64,000 bases of DNA from Maribacter aquimaris (GCF_014596745.1 NZ_JABTCF010000005.1:62001-126000), one strand, 5' to 3'. Positions 47,228-56,551 are shown, numbered from the stretch's first letter. Notes: generated by a model not told the origin, from the letters alone. A program made the numbers and translations.

Positions 47228-48289
47228 TTATTTTTTTGCGGTCAATACCGCCACAAACCTACCAGGTTCAAAATTCAATTTTTCGTCCATTTCCAAAAGG
47301 GCAATAAGTCCGGCTGTCGCTGCCGGTAGAATTGTAAATCCTTCTTTTTTCGCCAACAAGGAAGTCATTTCCCTCATTTTTCTATCACTGATGTTAAATG
47401 CTTCCCCTTGTGATTCTTTCAAGGCATACAAAGCCTCTTCCCCATCAAAACTATGCCAGTTGATCAATGGTTCGTTGTATTTGGTCTCTTTAATGGCATC
47501 CGGTTTTAAATCCCTACAGTAATCAAGTCCAAGAATAAAGGACTGTACGATCGGATTCTTGCGACTCGAGGAAGCTGCTATCATTTTGGGAATCCTTGAG
47601 GTTTTACCCCGCTTATAAAGACTAACAAACCCCCTGTAGATTCCAGCGAACAACGTTCCGTTTGAAACCGGAACCGCACAATAATTGGGGGCATCACCCA
47701 AATCCTCATAGATTTCATTTGCAATTTGCGAATAGGCTGAAATCTGTAGGGGGGTATTGGACCCTCCGGGGTTGGCATCATACCAATCATTTTCAAGCGC
47801 TAATTCGCTACTCTTCATAACTACGTCCTCATAATTGCCCGGAAGCCTTATAATCTCGGAACCAAGGGCCTCCATTTCAGCTATACGATCCGTATGATAA
47901 CTTTCCGGTATATAAATCTTACATCTTATTCCCGCTAATTTGGCCGCCAAGGCCACTGCCACCCCATAATTGCCACAGGTTGCCAAAGAAACAACCCCAT
48001 AATCCCTTCGCAAGGCATCATAAATCTGGGCAAAGGCAATACGGTCTTTTTGGGTACCTGTAGGGTTATCCCCTTCATACTTAATGTACAATTGCCGAAT
48101 ACCGAATTCACGCTCCATGGTCTTGGCACGGTTCAGGCCCGTGTCACCGACTTCCAAATTGATGATGTCTTCGAACGACTCTAGGCGATCGACCATCGAT
48201 TTGCTCTTATCCTTGACAAAAGCACTTAACTCTTTTGCTTCCTCGGACACATTATTTTCCGAGGTTTTCACTCCGTCTTTAAGATTCAT
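47228..48289 (-). CDS. Threonine-synthase-like PLP-dependent enzyme
   Basis: A 353-residue fold-type II PLP enzyme. The Schiff-base Lys is in EGDNPTGTQKDRIAF, the cofactor phosphate loop is close to VSNGTLFAGIY, and CGNYGVAVALAAKLAGIRC covers the asparagine loop near the cofactor ring. This is the threonine synthase / diaminopropionate-type layout, but the usual SFK is TQK. The protein lacks the N-terminal threonine-synthase domain. It is the first gene of the five-gene operon, and might eliminate, cleave or transfer an amino-acid side chain. Confidence 0.87.
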   Translation of the reverse strand: MNLKDGVKTSENNVSEEAKELSAFVKDKSKSMVDRLESFEDIINLEVGDTGLNRAKTMEREFGIRQLYIKYEGDNPTGTQKDRIAFAQIYDALRRDYGVVSLATCGNYGVAVALAAKLAGIRCKIYIPESYHTDRIAEMEALGSEIIRLPGNYEDVVMKSSELALENDWYDANPGGSNTPLQISAYSQIANEIYEDLGDAPNYCAVPVSNGTLFAGIYRGFVSLYKRGKTSRIPKMIAASSSRKNPIVQSFILGLDYCRDLKPDAIKETKYNEPLINWHSFDGEEALYALKESQGEAFNISDRKMREMTSLLAKKEGFTILPAATAGLIALLEMDEKLNFEPGRFVAVLTAKK

Positions 48290-48355
48290 TTGGCATTATT
48301 GGTTTACCTCTTTAAGGTATGTAAAATTTTCAAACGGGGCCTCGTATATTTAAAT

Positions 48356-48363
48356 CAAAAATA
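48356..48363 (-). promoter_or_regulatory. -7 promoter candidate of the dgc-like operon
   Basis: The minus strand reads TATTTTTG (TAnnTTTG), 66 bases upstream of the first gene's ATG at 48289. Confidence 0.4.
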
Positions 48364-48938
48364 TAAGACCAAATTAGGGTACATAGGTAGTTAATTTTAC
48401 GACATCCGGATAAAATTTAACATAGCTATATTTATACGTATTCAACATACATTTTGACTTTTATTTTTTCTTGTTTCAATGAAATCCCTTTAAAATATGG
48501 CTTTCCCGACCCCCAACAGACATATGCGATAAAATTGGCAACCTTAAAAGCATAACACTTTGTAAACAAGTTAATTACAACCCTATTGAAATGATTGAAA
48601 AAAAAGATAAAAAAAAGCGATTATTCAAAAAATTGTATTTCATTTGTGGTACAAAAGCAATACTAATTTTGCTTTCGTCACAGTATGAAAACCATTGGGC
48701 CACACCTGTCTTTAGGTAGTTCGATTCGCACTTCACTGTCGTCCGGTTTTATTCAAGAAAACAGGATGCCGGCCACTTCCGTTTTAACGGATATGATATA
48801 TCACATTCCTTTCCTTTCTAATTCCCCAGTGAGGTAAATTACCTTAGTTGGGTTGGACTTCCGGAATGATGTTTAACCTTCAATAGCATTCGATTCTCTT
48901 TTTATTAATCATTTATTCATTATGTAATACCCATTATT
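48364..48938. other. Long intergenic region with small ORF and palindrome
   Basis: Nothing here is a secure gene. A plus-strand ORF at 48591-48719 gives 42 residues, basic at the start (MIEKKDKKKRLFKKLYFI) with a short hydrophobic stretch; it could be a small membrane peptide. AGGTAA-A-TTACCT at 48832-48844 is a perfect palindrome 95 bases upstream of the next gene. Confidence 0.35.
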
Positions 48939-49247
48939 ATGAAAACACTTTTTATAACCTTGTTTTTAATCGTCTCCAACCTTGGTGGTGCAACCCTTCA
49001 AGAAACAGAAAAAATGACCGCCACCTTTGATGGCATTGAAGACGGAATTTACTATTTCACCGATGCTGACGGCTTTTCAAATGAATTTCAGCATATTAGT
49101 GAAGAGGCCCTTAACAACTTTGACCTTTCCGATGCCAAATACAAAGGGCAAACCTTTATCATTACCTATACTTCCGAGACTGAAACTGATGACCTTGATG
49201 AGGAAATCAGTGTGAACACCATTACCGGATTAAAATTGAAACAATAA
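48939..49247 (+). CDS. Small exported acidic protein
   Basis: A 102-residue protein with signal MKTLFITLFLIVSNLGGATL. The mature part is acidic (FDGIEDGIYYFTDADGFSNE, TSETETDDLDEEISV) and opens with strands that contain a DG turn, reading like a small OB- or beta-roll-type domain. I recognise no family. A terminator follows after 3 bases. It stands alone. Confidence 0.68.
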   Translation: MKTLFITLFLIVSNLGGATLQETEKMTATFDGIEDGIYYFTDADGFSNEFQHISEEALNNFDLSDAKYKGQTFIITYTSETETDDLDEEISVNTITGLKLKQ

Positions 49248-49250
49248 TCA

Positions 49251-49279
49251 TAAGGGGCCTTGGGCCCCTTATTTTTTTA
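49251..49279 (+). terminator. Terminator after the small exported protein gene
   Basis: Stem AAGGGGCC / GGCCCCTT with a 3-base loop and seven T. Confidence 0.9.
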
Positions 49280-49382
49280 TAAAGGTTTTTCTAAAATCCC
49301 CATTCAAATCAATTTCCAGCAAAGCTCTTTTCCTATCCCCGATTCTTTTTATTACTTTGCGAGTGAAACGTAAAAAATAAAA

Positions 49383-50144
49383 ATGGTAGTTCTTGGTATT
49401 GATATTGGAGGTTCTGGAATAAAAGGTGCATTGGTTGATTCACTTACGGGTGAAATGCTGACAGAACGGCATCGTATACCGACCCCACCTTCTAGGAAAC
49501 CCAAGGAAATGGCCATCGTGGTCAATGAACTTGTGCAACATTTCAATCACAAAGGACCGATAGGCGTAGGCTTCCCGACAGTGATAAAAAATGGCTACTG
49601 TAAATCACCTGGGAACCTACATAAGAAATGGCTGGGCTTAAATGTGCAGGAATTGTTTGCCGAGGCTACGGGTCTACCCGTAACGGTCATCAATGATGCC
49701 GATGCCGCGGGGTATGCCACCATGAATTACGGTATTGGCAAAGGAAAATTAGGCCTGGTAATCATGATTACCATTGGCACCGGACTTGGCAGTGGGGCCT
49801 TCTTGGACGGAGAACTCATCCCCAATTTCGAACTCGGCCAAATACCCTATAAAAAGTTCAAAAAAATCGAGTCATGGGCTAGTGCTGCCGCTAAGGAGCG
49901 TGAAGAACTCAGCTATGAAAAATGGGGAAAACGCTTTAATACCTTTTTGGGACTTGTAGAACTACTTGTTTCACCAGACCTGATCATATTAGGTGGTGGT
50001 ACTTCTAAAAAATTCAATCAATTTAAACAGTGCATTACTATCGGCACTCCCGTAATTCCTGCCGAACTACGCAATGAAGCGGGCATTATCGGTGCTGCAT
50101 CAGCCGCCATGCACCATGCCCCGAAAGACTTTGTAAAGGAATAA
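49383..50144 (+). CDS. ppgK: Polyphosphate glucokinase (ROK family)
   Basis: A 253-residue cytoplasmic enzyme that phosphorylates glucose with polyphosphate (or ATP). The N-terminal phosphate-binding DIGGSGIKGALVDSLTGE, the catalytic NDADAAGYA, the phosphate 2 loop MITIGTGLGSGAF and adenosine region LIILGGGTSKKF are in family order. The TPPSRKP and SPGNLHKKW stretches are as in polyphosphate glucokinase. It lacks the ROK zinc motif CGxxGC, as expected for this group. The gene is alone and shares a terminator with the convergent gene. Confidence 0.92.
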   Translation: MVVLGIDIGGSGIKGALVDSLTGEMLTERHRIPTPPSRKPKEMAIVVNELVQHFNHKGPIGVGFPTVIKNGYCKSPGNLHKKWLGLNVQELFAEATGLPVTVINDADAAGYATMNYGIGKGKLGLVIMITIGTGLGSGAFLDGELIPNFELGQIPYKKFKKIESWASAAAKEREELSYEKWGKRFNTFLGLVELLVSPDLIILGGGTSKKFNQFKQCITIGTPVIPAELRNEAGIIGAASAAMHHAPKDFVKE

Positions 50145-50160
50145 AAACAAATCAATCCAT

Positions 50161-50190
50161 AAAAAAAGGCCTATTTAAAGGCCTTTTTTT
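50161..50190. terminator. Shared terminator of ppgK and the DUF6503-like gene
   Basis: Stem AAAAAAAGGCC / GGCCTTTTTTT around TATTTAAA. The minus-strand gene's last codons overlap the hairpin. Confidence 0.85.
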
Positions 50191-51080
50191 ATAATTGCGT
50201 TTTCAGGAACCGCAAAGAAATCGTCCTCGATATCTTTCACAAAATGGATATCGGAAATGTCAATTTGGGTAACGTACTCACCTGGCTTACCCTCTTTTGT
50301 CGTCCAATGGGTTTTCAATTCTTTAGGCAATAGTACGCCACTTACATCGATCAGCTCCCCAACTTCCATGAATTTTTCGGGATTGTGACCGCCATCTTTA
50401 AAATATTCCGGATAAGAAACAATGTATCTGTTTGCTGTCAATAAATGTGTTTCTTTATCAAATTGCAAAATATAATAATCATCCGGAGCATCTCCCGTAC
50501 CTGCTTCGAAAGTTACCTTTACAACATCATTGATCTTGTTCTTATAGGTCACTTCGGGCAACAATTCCAAATTCACACCTTCCCCATCCAAAACAAATGG
50601 GTGTCCCATTAAATATAGGGGGGTCAATGCCCAGAACTTGGTATCATATACAAAGGCCGTGGAATCTTTCGCCACAACCCAAGCGGTTTTGCCATCCCAA
50701 CCATATTTAGCCGTACTATCGGTAACACTCGTATGAACGGCCTTATTACGCCATACATCGACCACCTGATAACTGTCGCGGGCTGTTTTACCATCTATAG
50801 GCTGATAATTGAAACGAAAGGATAACGCCCCATTACCATACCAATTTTTTAAACCGCCATGTGCTTCCATAGCCGCCCAAACAATTTTCCCCGCATCGGA
50901 CGTTTCCAGTCTAGCTTTCGCTTTAGAAACACGGTTATCGACCCAGGATCCGGGAATCGTATAATCTTGAGCCATTACCTGATTGGTTTCCTGTACCTCC
51001 TGCTTTTCTTCTTTGGATTGTTCCTTACATGAAGACAGTAAAGTTACCATTGCCAACATACCCGTTATCATTACTTTCAT
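50175..51080 (-). CDS. DUF6503-like lipoprotein
   Basis: A 301-residue lipoprotein: signal MKVMITGMLAMVTLLSSC with acylated Cys18, then a Lys/Glu-rich linker. The mature domain begins IVWAAMEAHGGLKNWYGNGA, followed by GKTARDSYQVVDVWRNKAVH, YGWDGKTAWVVAKD and a set of long strands (YYILQFDKETHLLTANRYIV, GEYVTQIDISDIHFV), a layout like the LolA/LppX-type periplasmic carriers and known to me as DUF6503. A periplasmic or outer-membrane role in lipid or hydrophobic ligand handling is an inference. ATG 51089 is a longer alternative. Confidence 0.78.
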   Translation of the reverse strand: MKVMITGMLAMVTLLSSCKEQSKEEKQEVQETNQVMAQDYTIPGSWVDNRVSKAKARLETSDAGKIVWAAMEAHGGLKNWYGNGALSFRFNYQPIDGKTARDSYQVVDVWRNKAVHTSVTDSTAKYGWDGKTAWVVAKDSTAFVYDTKFWALTPLYLMGHPFVLDGEGVNLELLPEVTYKNKINDVVKVTFEAGTGDAPDDYYILQFDKETHLLTANRYIVSYPEYFKDGGHNPEKFMEVGELIDVSGVLLPKELKTHWTTKEGKPGEYVTQIDISDIHFVKDIEDDFFAVPENAIIKKGL

Positions 51081-51146
51081 AGAAATCATTTACTATTTAA
51101 GGAATTCAGTCGCAACCCATCCTATTATCTTTCAAATTATAGCAAT

Positions 51147-51184
51147 AAAAAGGCCCTGACGGTATCATCAGAGCCTTTTTTCTT
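51147..51184 (-). terminator. Terminator after typA
   Basis: On the minus strand AAAAAAGGCTCTGA / TCAGGGCCTTTTT with one mismatch, followed by A/T-rich sequence, 22 bases past the typA stop. Confidence 0.8.
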
Positions 51185-51205
51185 ATAGAATAACATCAAG
51201 TAGTT

Positions 51206-53002
51206 CTAAGCGGTCTTATTACGCTTACGATCCACTTCTGTCAAATATATTTTACGCAATCTCAAGAATTTTGGGGTCACCTCAACATATTCATCCTTTT
51301 GAATATATTCCAAGGCCTCTTCCAAAGAGAATTTAATGGCAGGCACAATTTTAGCCTTATCATCAGCTCCTGAGGAACGTACGTTAGACATTTTTTTGGT
51401 CTTGGTGATATTGATGGTCATATCATCACCACGTGAATTTTCACCAATAACCTGTCCTTCATAGATATCTTCTCCCGGATCTACAAAAAACTTACCCCTA
51501 TCCTGTAATTTATCAATAGAGTAAGGAATGGCCTTACCTGTCTCCATAGAAACCAAAGATCCATTTTGTCTTTGTGGCACATCGCCTTTCATAGGCTGAT
51601 ACTCAAAGAATCTATGCGCCATAATTGCCTCACCCGCTGTGGCGGTCAATAATTGGTTACGCAACCCTATGATACCCCTTGATGGAATAATGAACTCACA
51701 ATGCATACGGTTACCTCTAGCTTCCATACTGGTCATTTCCCCTTTACGAATGGAAACCATTTCTACAGCTTTACCGGAAACTTCGTCTGGCAAGTCTATC
51801 GTCAATCGTTCAACAGGCTCACATTTAACACCATCGATCTCCCTGATGATTACTTGGGGTTGTCCAATCTGCAATTCGTAGCCTTCCCTTCTCATGGTCT
51901 CTATCAATACCGAAAGGTGCAATACCCCACGGCCAAAAACCATAAACTTATCGGCACTATTGGTTTCTTCAACACGTAGAGCCAAATTCTTTTCCAATTC
52001 CCTTTCCAGACGCTCCTTGATATGTCTTGAAGTCACATATTTACCGTCCTTCCCGAAAAACGGACTATCGTTAATGGTAAAAAGCATACTCATGGTAGGC
52101 TCATCAATAGCAATTGTTTTTAAGGCTTCAGGATTTTCAAAATCGGCAATGGTATCCCCTATTTCAAAACCTTCAAGACCTACAATCGCACAGATATCAC
52201 CGGTTATTACTTCTTTAACCTTTAATCTTCCAAGGCCTTCGAAAGTAAATAATTCCTTTATTCTTGATTTTACGATACTACCATCGCGTTTTACCAAAGA
52301 AATCTGTTGTCCTTCCTTTAGGCTTCCCCGCTGCAACCTACCGATCGCGATCCTACCCGTAAAGGAAGAAAAGTCCAATGAGGTAATCAGCAGTTGGGTA
52401 TTCCCTTCTTTAGGTTCAAATGTGGGTATATGTTCAACCACCATATCCAATAACGGCTCAATGGAATCTGTTTCATTTCTCCAATCATCGCTCATCCAGT
52501 TATTCTTGGCTGAACCATAAATTGTTGGAAAATCCAATTGCCATTCCTCGGCACCCAATTCATACATCAAATCAAAAACCTTTTCATGCACTTCCTCAGG
52601 GGTGCAATTTTCCTTATCTACCTTGTTGATCACCACACAAGGTTTCAAACCAAGGTCGATAGCCTTTTGCAATACAAATCGCGTTTGTGGCATAGGCCCT
52701 TCAAAAGCATCAACCAACAACAACACACCGTCGGCCATGTTCAATACACGCTCCACCTCACCACCAAAATCGGCGTGACCAGGGGTATCGATAATATTGA
52801 TCTTGGAACCCTTATAGACTACCGAAACATTTTTTGAAACAATGGTAATTCCACGTTCACGTTCCAAATCATTATTGTCCAAAATCAGGTCACCTGTGTC
52901 CTGATTGTCCCTAAATAGGTGACAATGATGCATAATTTTATCCACCAAGGTGGTCTTACCGTGGTCTACGTGTGCGATTATCGCGATATTCTTTGTTGAC
53001 AT
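51206..53002 (-). CDS. typA: Translational GTPase TypA/BipA
   Basis: A 598-residue ribosome-associated GTPase of the EF-G superfamily. It has AHVDHGKTTLVDKI (G1), RERGITIVSKNV (switch 1), DTPGHADFGGEVERV (G3), NKVDKENC (G4) and GSAKN (G5), followed by OB, EF-G domain V and the BipA-specific C-terminal domain (RGIIGLRNQLLTATAGEAIM). The length is normal. Known roles in other bacteria are in ribosome assembly at low temperature and stress adaptation. Promoter at 53038-53045; divergent from kdsA. Confidence 0.97.
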   Translation of the reverse strand: MSTKNIAIIAHVDHGKTTLVDKIMHHCHLFRDNQDTGDLILDNNDLERERGITIVSKNVSVVYKGSKINIIDTPGHADFGGEVERVLNMADGVLLLVDAFEGPMPQTRFVLQKAIDLGLKPCVVINKVDKENCTPEEVHEKVFDLMYELGAEEWQLDFPTIYGSAKNNWMSDDWRNETDSIEPLLDMVVEHIPTFEPKEGNTQLLITSLDFSSFTGRIAIGRLQRGSLKEGQQISLVKRDGSIVKSRIKELFTFEGLGRLKVKEVITGDICAIVGLEGFEIGDTIADFENPEALKTIAIDEPTMSMLFTINDSPFFGKDGKYVTSRHIKERLERELEKNLALRVEETNSADKFMVFGRGVLHLSVLIETMRREGYELQIGQPQVIIREIDGVKCEPVERLTIDLPDEVSGKAVEMVSIRKGEMTSMEARGNRMHCEFIIPSRGIIGLRNQLLTATAGEAIMAHRFFEYQPMKGDVPQRQNGSLVSMETGKAIPYSIDKLQDRGKFFVDPGEDIYEGQVIGENSRGDDMTINITKTKKMSNVRSSGADDKAKIVPAIKFSLEEALEYIQKDEYVEVTPKFLRLRKIYLTEVDRKRNKTA

Positions 53003-53037
53003 AACTTTTATTTAATAGCTTGGCTATTTTCAGCGCG

Positions 53038-53045
53038 CAAAGATA
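53038..53045 (-). promoter_or_regulatory. -7 promoter element of typA
   Basis: The minus strand reads TATCTTTG (TAnnTTTG), 35 bases before the ATG, with a TTTG 23 bases upstream. Confidence 0.6.
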
Positions 53046-53140
53046 CTGCTATTTTTTGTAGTTCGTCACAAAAGAACCTTAATTCTTATTTAATTGATTC
53101 TGAGAGAGTTCAATCAAGATTATTTAGCACCAAAAACCCG

Positions 53141-53148
53141 TATCTTTG
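53141..53148 (+). promoter_or_regulatory. -7 promoter element of kdsA
   Basis: TATCTTTG (TAnnTTTG) 19 bases before the kdsA ATG at 53168; the same box as in the divergent typA promoter. Confidence 0.55.
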
Positions 53149-53167
53149 GACCGAAAATCCATACGCC

Positions 53168-53989
53168 ATGAAACTTGACGAAATTCCACAATTAAAATAT
53201 ACCACAAACAGCAATTTCTTTCTACTTGCCGGTCCCTGCGCTATTGAAGGTGAGGATATGGCTTTGCGCATAGCCGAAAAGGTCGTAACGATAACCGATA
53301 AGCTGGAAATCCCTTATGTTTTCAAAGGAAGTTTCAAAAAAGCCAATCGCAGTCGTGTAGATTCCTTTACCGGTATAGGCGATGAAAAAGCGCTAAAGAT
53401 TTTGCGTAAGGTATCGGAGACTTTCAAGGTGCCTACGGTAACCGACATCCACGAAATATCAGATGCCCAAATGGCGGCCGAATATGTCGATGTCTTACAG
53501 ATTCCCGCTTTTTTGGTTCGCCAGACCGATTTGGTAGTGGCAGCAGCCCAAACAGGCAGGGTGGTGAACTTGAAAAAGGGACAGTTCATGAGTCCGGAAA
53601 GCATGCAACACGCCGTTAAGAAAGTTACGGATTCGGGGAATGGGCAAGTTATGCTTACCGATCGGGGCACCATGTTCGGGTATCAGGATATGATCGTTGA
53701 TTTTCGGGGAATCCCCACTATGAAACAATATGCCCCTGTAGTCTTGGATGTGACACACTCCTTGCAACAACCCAACCAATCTTCCGGAGTTACAGGAGGT
53801 AGACCCGATATGATAGAGACCATTGCCCGGGCAGGTATTGCCACCGGGGTAGACGGACTCTTTCTAGAAACACATTTTGATCCCGCCAATGCCAAAAGCG
53901 ATGGGGCCAATATGCTGCATTTAGACCATTTGGAAAAATTATTGACCAATTTAGTGGCACTTCGTAAGACCGTGAACGCTCTAAAATAA
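53168..53989 (+). CDS. kdsA: 3-deoxy-8-phosphooctulonate synthase
   Basis: A 273-residue class I aldolase-like enzyme that condenses PEP with arabinose 5-phosphate to KDO 8-phosphate, first committed step of lipid A core sugar KDO. It opens FLLAGPCAIEGEDMALRIAE, and has the FKGSFKKANRSR arm, TDIHE, QIPAFLVRQTDLV, NLKKGQFMSPES, DVTHSLQQPN and EDHFDP-like ETHFDPANAKSDG. Asn in FKKANR follows KANR, the form typical of this enzyme. The length is normal. The sulfatase gene follows after 39 bases but is likely unrelated. Confidence 0.96.
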   Translation: MKLDEIPQLKYTTNSNFFLLAGPCAIEGEDMALRIAEKVVTITDKLEIPYVFKGSFKKANRSRVDSFTGIGDEKALKILRKVSETFKVPTVTDIHEISDAQMAAEYVDVLQIPAFLVRQTDLVVAAAQTGRVVNLKKGQFMSPESMQHAVKKVTDSGNGQVMLTDRGTMFGYQDMIVDFRGIPTMKQYAPVVLDVTHSLQQPNQSSGVTGGRPDMIETIARAGIATGVDGLFLETHFDPANAKSDGANMLHLDHLEKLLTNLVALRKTVNALK

Positions 53990-54028
53990 TACAAATTACT
54001 TACATTGGGGCACCTATTAAACCAGCCT

Positions 54029-55759
54029 ATGAAACGTATTAACGCCTATTCGATCTTAATACTTTTTATCTTTCATACAAATGCCTGTAAAGAACCTAAA
54101 ACGGATACATCCAAGACAAAAAGACCCAATATCGTCTTTATCATGTCCGATGACCATGCGTACCAAGCCATAAGTGCGTACAGTGACAAACTGATACAAA
54201 CGCCGAACATCGATCGGATTGCCGATGAGGGTATGCTATTCAGCAATGCCTGTGTCACCAACTCCATTTGCGCTCCATCACGTGCCGTAATCCTGACAGG
54301 AAAACATTCGCACATGAATGGGAAAATCGACAATCGCTCCCCTTTTGACACCACCAATGTCACCTTTCCCCAAATTCTCCAAGAATCGGGCTACCAGACC
54401 GCCATGTTCGGAAAACTACATTTTGGCAATAACCCGAAAGGATTTGATGAATTTAAGATACTTCCCGGACAGGGAGATTACTACAACCCAACGTTCATCA
54501 CTTCAAAGGGCGATACGACGATTACGGGGTATGTTACCGATATTATTACCGACTTGACCTTGGACTGGCTAAAGAAACGAAGAAACCCTGACCAACCTTT
54601 TCTATTGATGTACTTGCACAAAGCCCCACATCGATCATGGTTGCCGGCCGAACGGCACTACAAGGAATTCACCCAAAAGACCTTTCCATTGCCCGAAACC
54701 CTGTTCGATGATTATAAAACACGTGGTGAAGCGGCCAAAACGGCCGAGATGAATATTTTGAACCATATGGTCTTGAATTACGACAACAAAGTCCTTCCTG
54801 GGATTATAGAGGAGTTACAGATTGAAGACCGTAAATTGCACGACCCCTTGGAAAGAATGAACCCCACCCAGAAAGCCGCCTGGGACGCCATATACAACCC
54901 GATAAACGAGGAATTCAAAAATGCTTATCCGACCATGAACGATTCGACCCTTATGGTTTGGAAATACCAACGCTACATGCAGGATTATTTAGGAACCATT
55001 GCAGCCGTTGACGAAAATGTCGGTCGTTTATTGGATTACCTTGATGATGAAAAACTTTCTGACAATACCATTGTCGTTTATACTTCGGACCAAGGCTTTT
55101 ATTTGGGGGAGCACGGTTGGTTCGACAAACGTTTTATGTACGACGAATCATTCAAAACGCCTTTGTTGATTAGGTGGCCCAATGAAATCACCCCTGGGAC
55201 CACGTCGGATGAAATGGTACAAAATTTGGATTTTGCCCAGACCTTTCTGGAGATTGCGGGCGTAATACCCCCCAACGATATGCAAGGTGAAAGCCTCGTC
55301 CCTTTACTAATGGGCCAAAAGGAAAAATGGGACCGTGATGCCGTGTATTACCATTACTATGAATACCCGGCCGAACATGCCGTAAAAAGACATTACGGTA
55401 TTGCTACAAAAAAGTACAAGTTGATCCATTTTTATTACGATGTGGATGAATGGGAATTGTACGATCGGGAAAAAGACCCCACTGAAACCAACAATGTTTA
55501 TGATACTCCTGAATATGCCAAGATCCAGAGCGATATGAAGCTGAAATTGGATGAAATTCGGAAAAAATACAAGGATTCTGATTCGCTTAGCAATGGTTAC
55601 CTACAATGGTACAAGGATGAAGGTTGGATTGATTGGTTGTTGGCTACTGAAAGGCATATCCACTATACCCTGTCAACATTAAATGGTAATAAATGGCAAA
55701 AGGCGTTTTTCCCTGAATTATCGCTTTCCATTGCCCTTATTCACAGATGGGCAGTATAA
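54029..55759 (+). CDS. Sulfatase lipoprotein (formylglycine type)
   Basis: A 576-residue sulfatase carried on a lipid anchor: signal MKRINAYSILILFIFHTNAC. Formylglycine comes from the Cys of SICAPSRAVILTGKHSH (CxPSR, the aerobic, FGE-matured type). Metal ligands appear in IVFIMSDDHAYQA and in YTSDQGFYLGEHGWFDKR. GKLHFG and HKAPHRSW complete the active site. It resembles the GlcNAc-6-sulfatase / polysaccharide sulfatases found in algae-degrading Flavobacteria; the exact substrate is open. The last 50 residues (after KYKDSDSL) do not look like the usual sulfatase end and overlap the convergent gene by 23 bases. ATG 54005 is a longer start without support. Confidence 0.9.
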   Translation: MKRINAYSILILFIFHTNACKEPKTDTSKTKRPNIVFIMSDDHAYQAISAYSDKLIQTPNIDRIADEGMLFSNACVTNSICAPSRAVILTGKHSHMNGKIDNRSPFDTTNVTFPQILQESGYQTAMFGKLHFGNNPKGFDEFKILPGQGDYYNPTFITSKGDTTITGYVTDIITDLTLDWLKKRRNPDQPFLLMYLHKAPHRSWLPAERHYKEFTQKTFPLPETLFDDYKTRGEAAKTAEMNILNHMVLNYDNKVLPGIIEELQIEDRKLHDPLERMNPTQKAAWDAIYNPINEEFKNAYPTMNDSTLMVWKYQRYMQDYLGTIAAVDENVGRLLDYLDDEKLSDNTIVVYTSDQGFYLGEHGWFDKRFMYDESFKTPLLIRWPNEITPGTTSDEMVQNLDFAQTFLEIAGVIPPNDMQGESLVPLLMGQKEKWDRDAVYYHYYEYPAEHAVKRHYGIATKKYKLIHFYYDVDEWELYDREKDPTETNNVYDTPEYAKIQSDMKLKLDEIRKKYKDSDSLSNGYLQWYKDEGWIDWLLATERHIHYTLSTLNGNKWQKAFFPELSLSIALIHRWAV

Positions 55760-56204
55760 AAGAGCCCTCAAAAATGCTTTCTTCCGCTATGGAGCTCGCT
55801 GACCGGTTCAATTTCATTTTTCCGGTAATCTCTGTAGCACTCAATGCAATTATCTCCACAGTGTTATCGATATTATTGAAAGGTATATCGTCCCCATCTT
55901 GGTCAACGATATTTATATCCTTAAAAACACCTACCCTATTGGGGACAACTGCACCAATTCTTAATTCAAAATCAAAAATCGAATCATCGCAATCGGCTAG
56001 AACATTCGTAAGATTAAGGCTAATACCGGGTTCATCATCAAAAGTAGTCGTATTAAAGGCTTTCCCTCCCTTAAAGGTAAATGGCTTTCCCTGTACGGTA
56101 CCTGTCAATACTTGATCCTTAATGCCTTCCGAATCATTTTCTTCGTCACTGGAACAACCTAGTCCAACAACAGTTAACAGTAAAAGCAATACTATTTTTT
56201 TCAT
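55737..56204 (-). CDS. Small lipoprotein, DUF6252-like
   Basis: A 155-residue lipoprotein: signal MKKIVLLLLLTVVGLGC (Cys17), then an acidic linker (SSDEENDSEGIKD). The mature part, VLTGTVQGKPFTFKGGKAFN and ending ITGKMKLNRS, EGSFILPICE, is a strand-rich barrel domain like those annotated DUF6252; two cysteines (DCDD, PICE) could pair. Function unknown. Its 3' end overlaps the sulfatase gene in convergent orientation. Confidence 0.78.
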   Translation of the reverse strand: MKKIVLLLLLTVVGLGCSSDEENDSEGIKDQVLTGTVQGKPFTFKGGKAFNTTTFDDEPGISLNLTNVLADCDDSIFDFELRIGAVVPNRVGVFKDINIVDQDGDDIPFNNIDNTVEIIALSATEITGKMKLNRSASSIAEESIFEGSFILPICE

Positions 56205-56551
56205 GATCAGGGATTTAACATTTTGTAATTAACGTAAAACCCCATCTAAAAGTATAAGTGTTCTTGATTTCCGTATTCCACAACCATCCATGTACCCATT
56301 GTACTATATCCTTTCATCAAACTTCAATATAAAACAGGTGCAATCCATATGCGGGAATTAAAAACGTTCACGGTAAATCAAACAAAGAAGATAAACTGAT
56401 GTTGTTGTAGTTGAATAAATTCCATTCCTATTTGTCCCCAAATTACCCATCCGACTAAAACAGTAACCATACTACCCCCTGCAATTAGTATCCCATGCCA
56501 CTTCCTCTGTATCTGATTAAAAGAATAATTAGGAATCCTCGAAATAAATAC
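56205..56551. other. Intergenic stretch with an orphan membrane-helix frame
   Basis: On the minus strand, 56378 to about 56555 is open and encodes IPNYSFNQIQRKWHGILIAG, continuing with a hydrophobic helix, GSMVTVLVGWVIWGQIGMEF, and a Gln-rich end. There is no start codon before an internal ATG. It may be a gene remnant; otherwise nothing is seen here. Confidence 0.35.
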
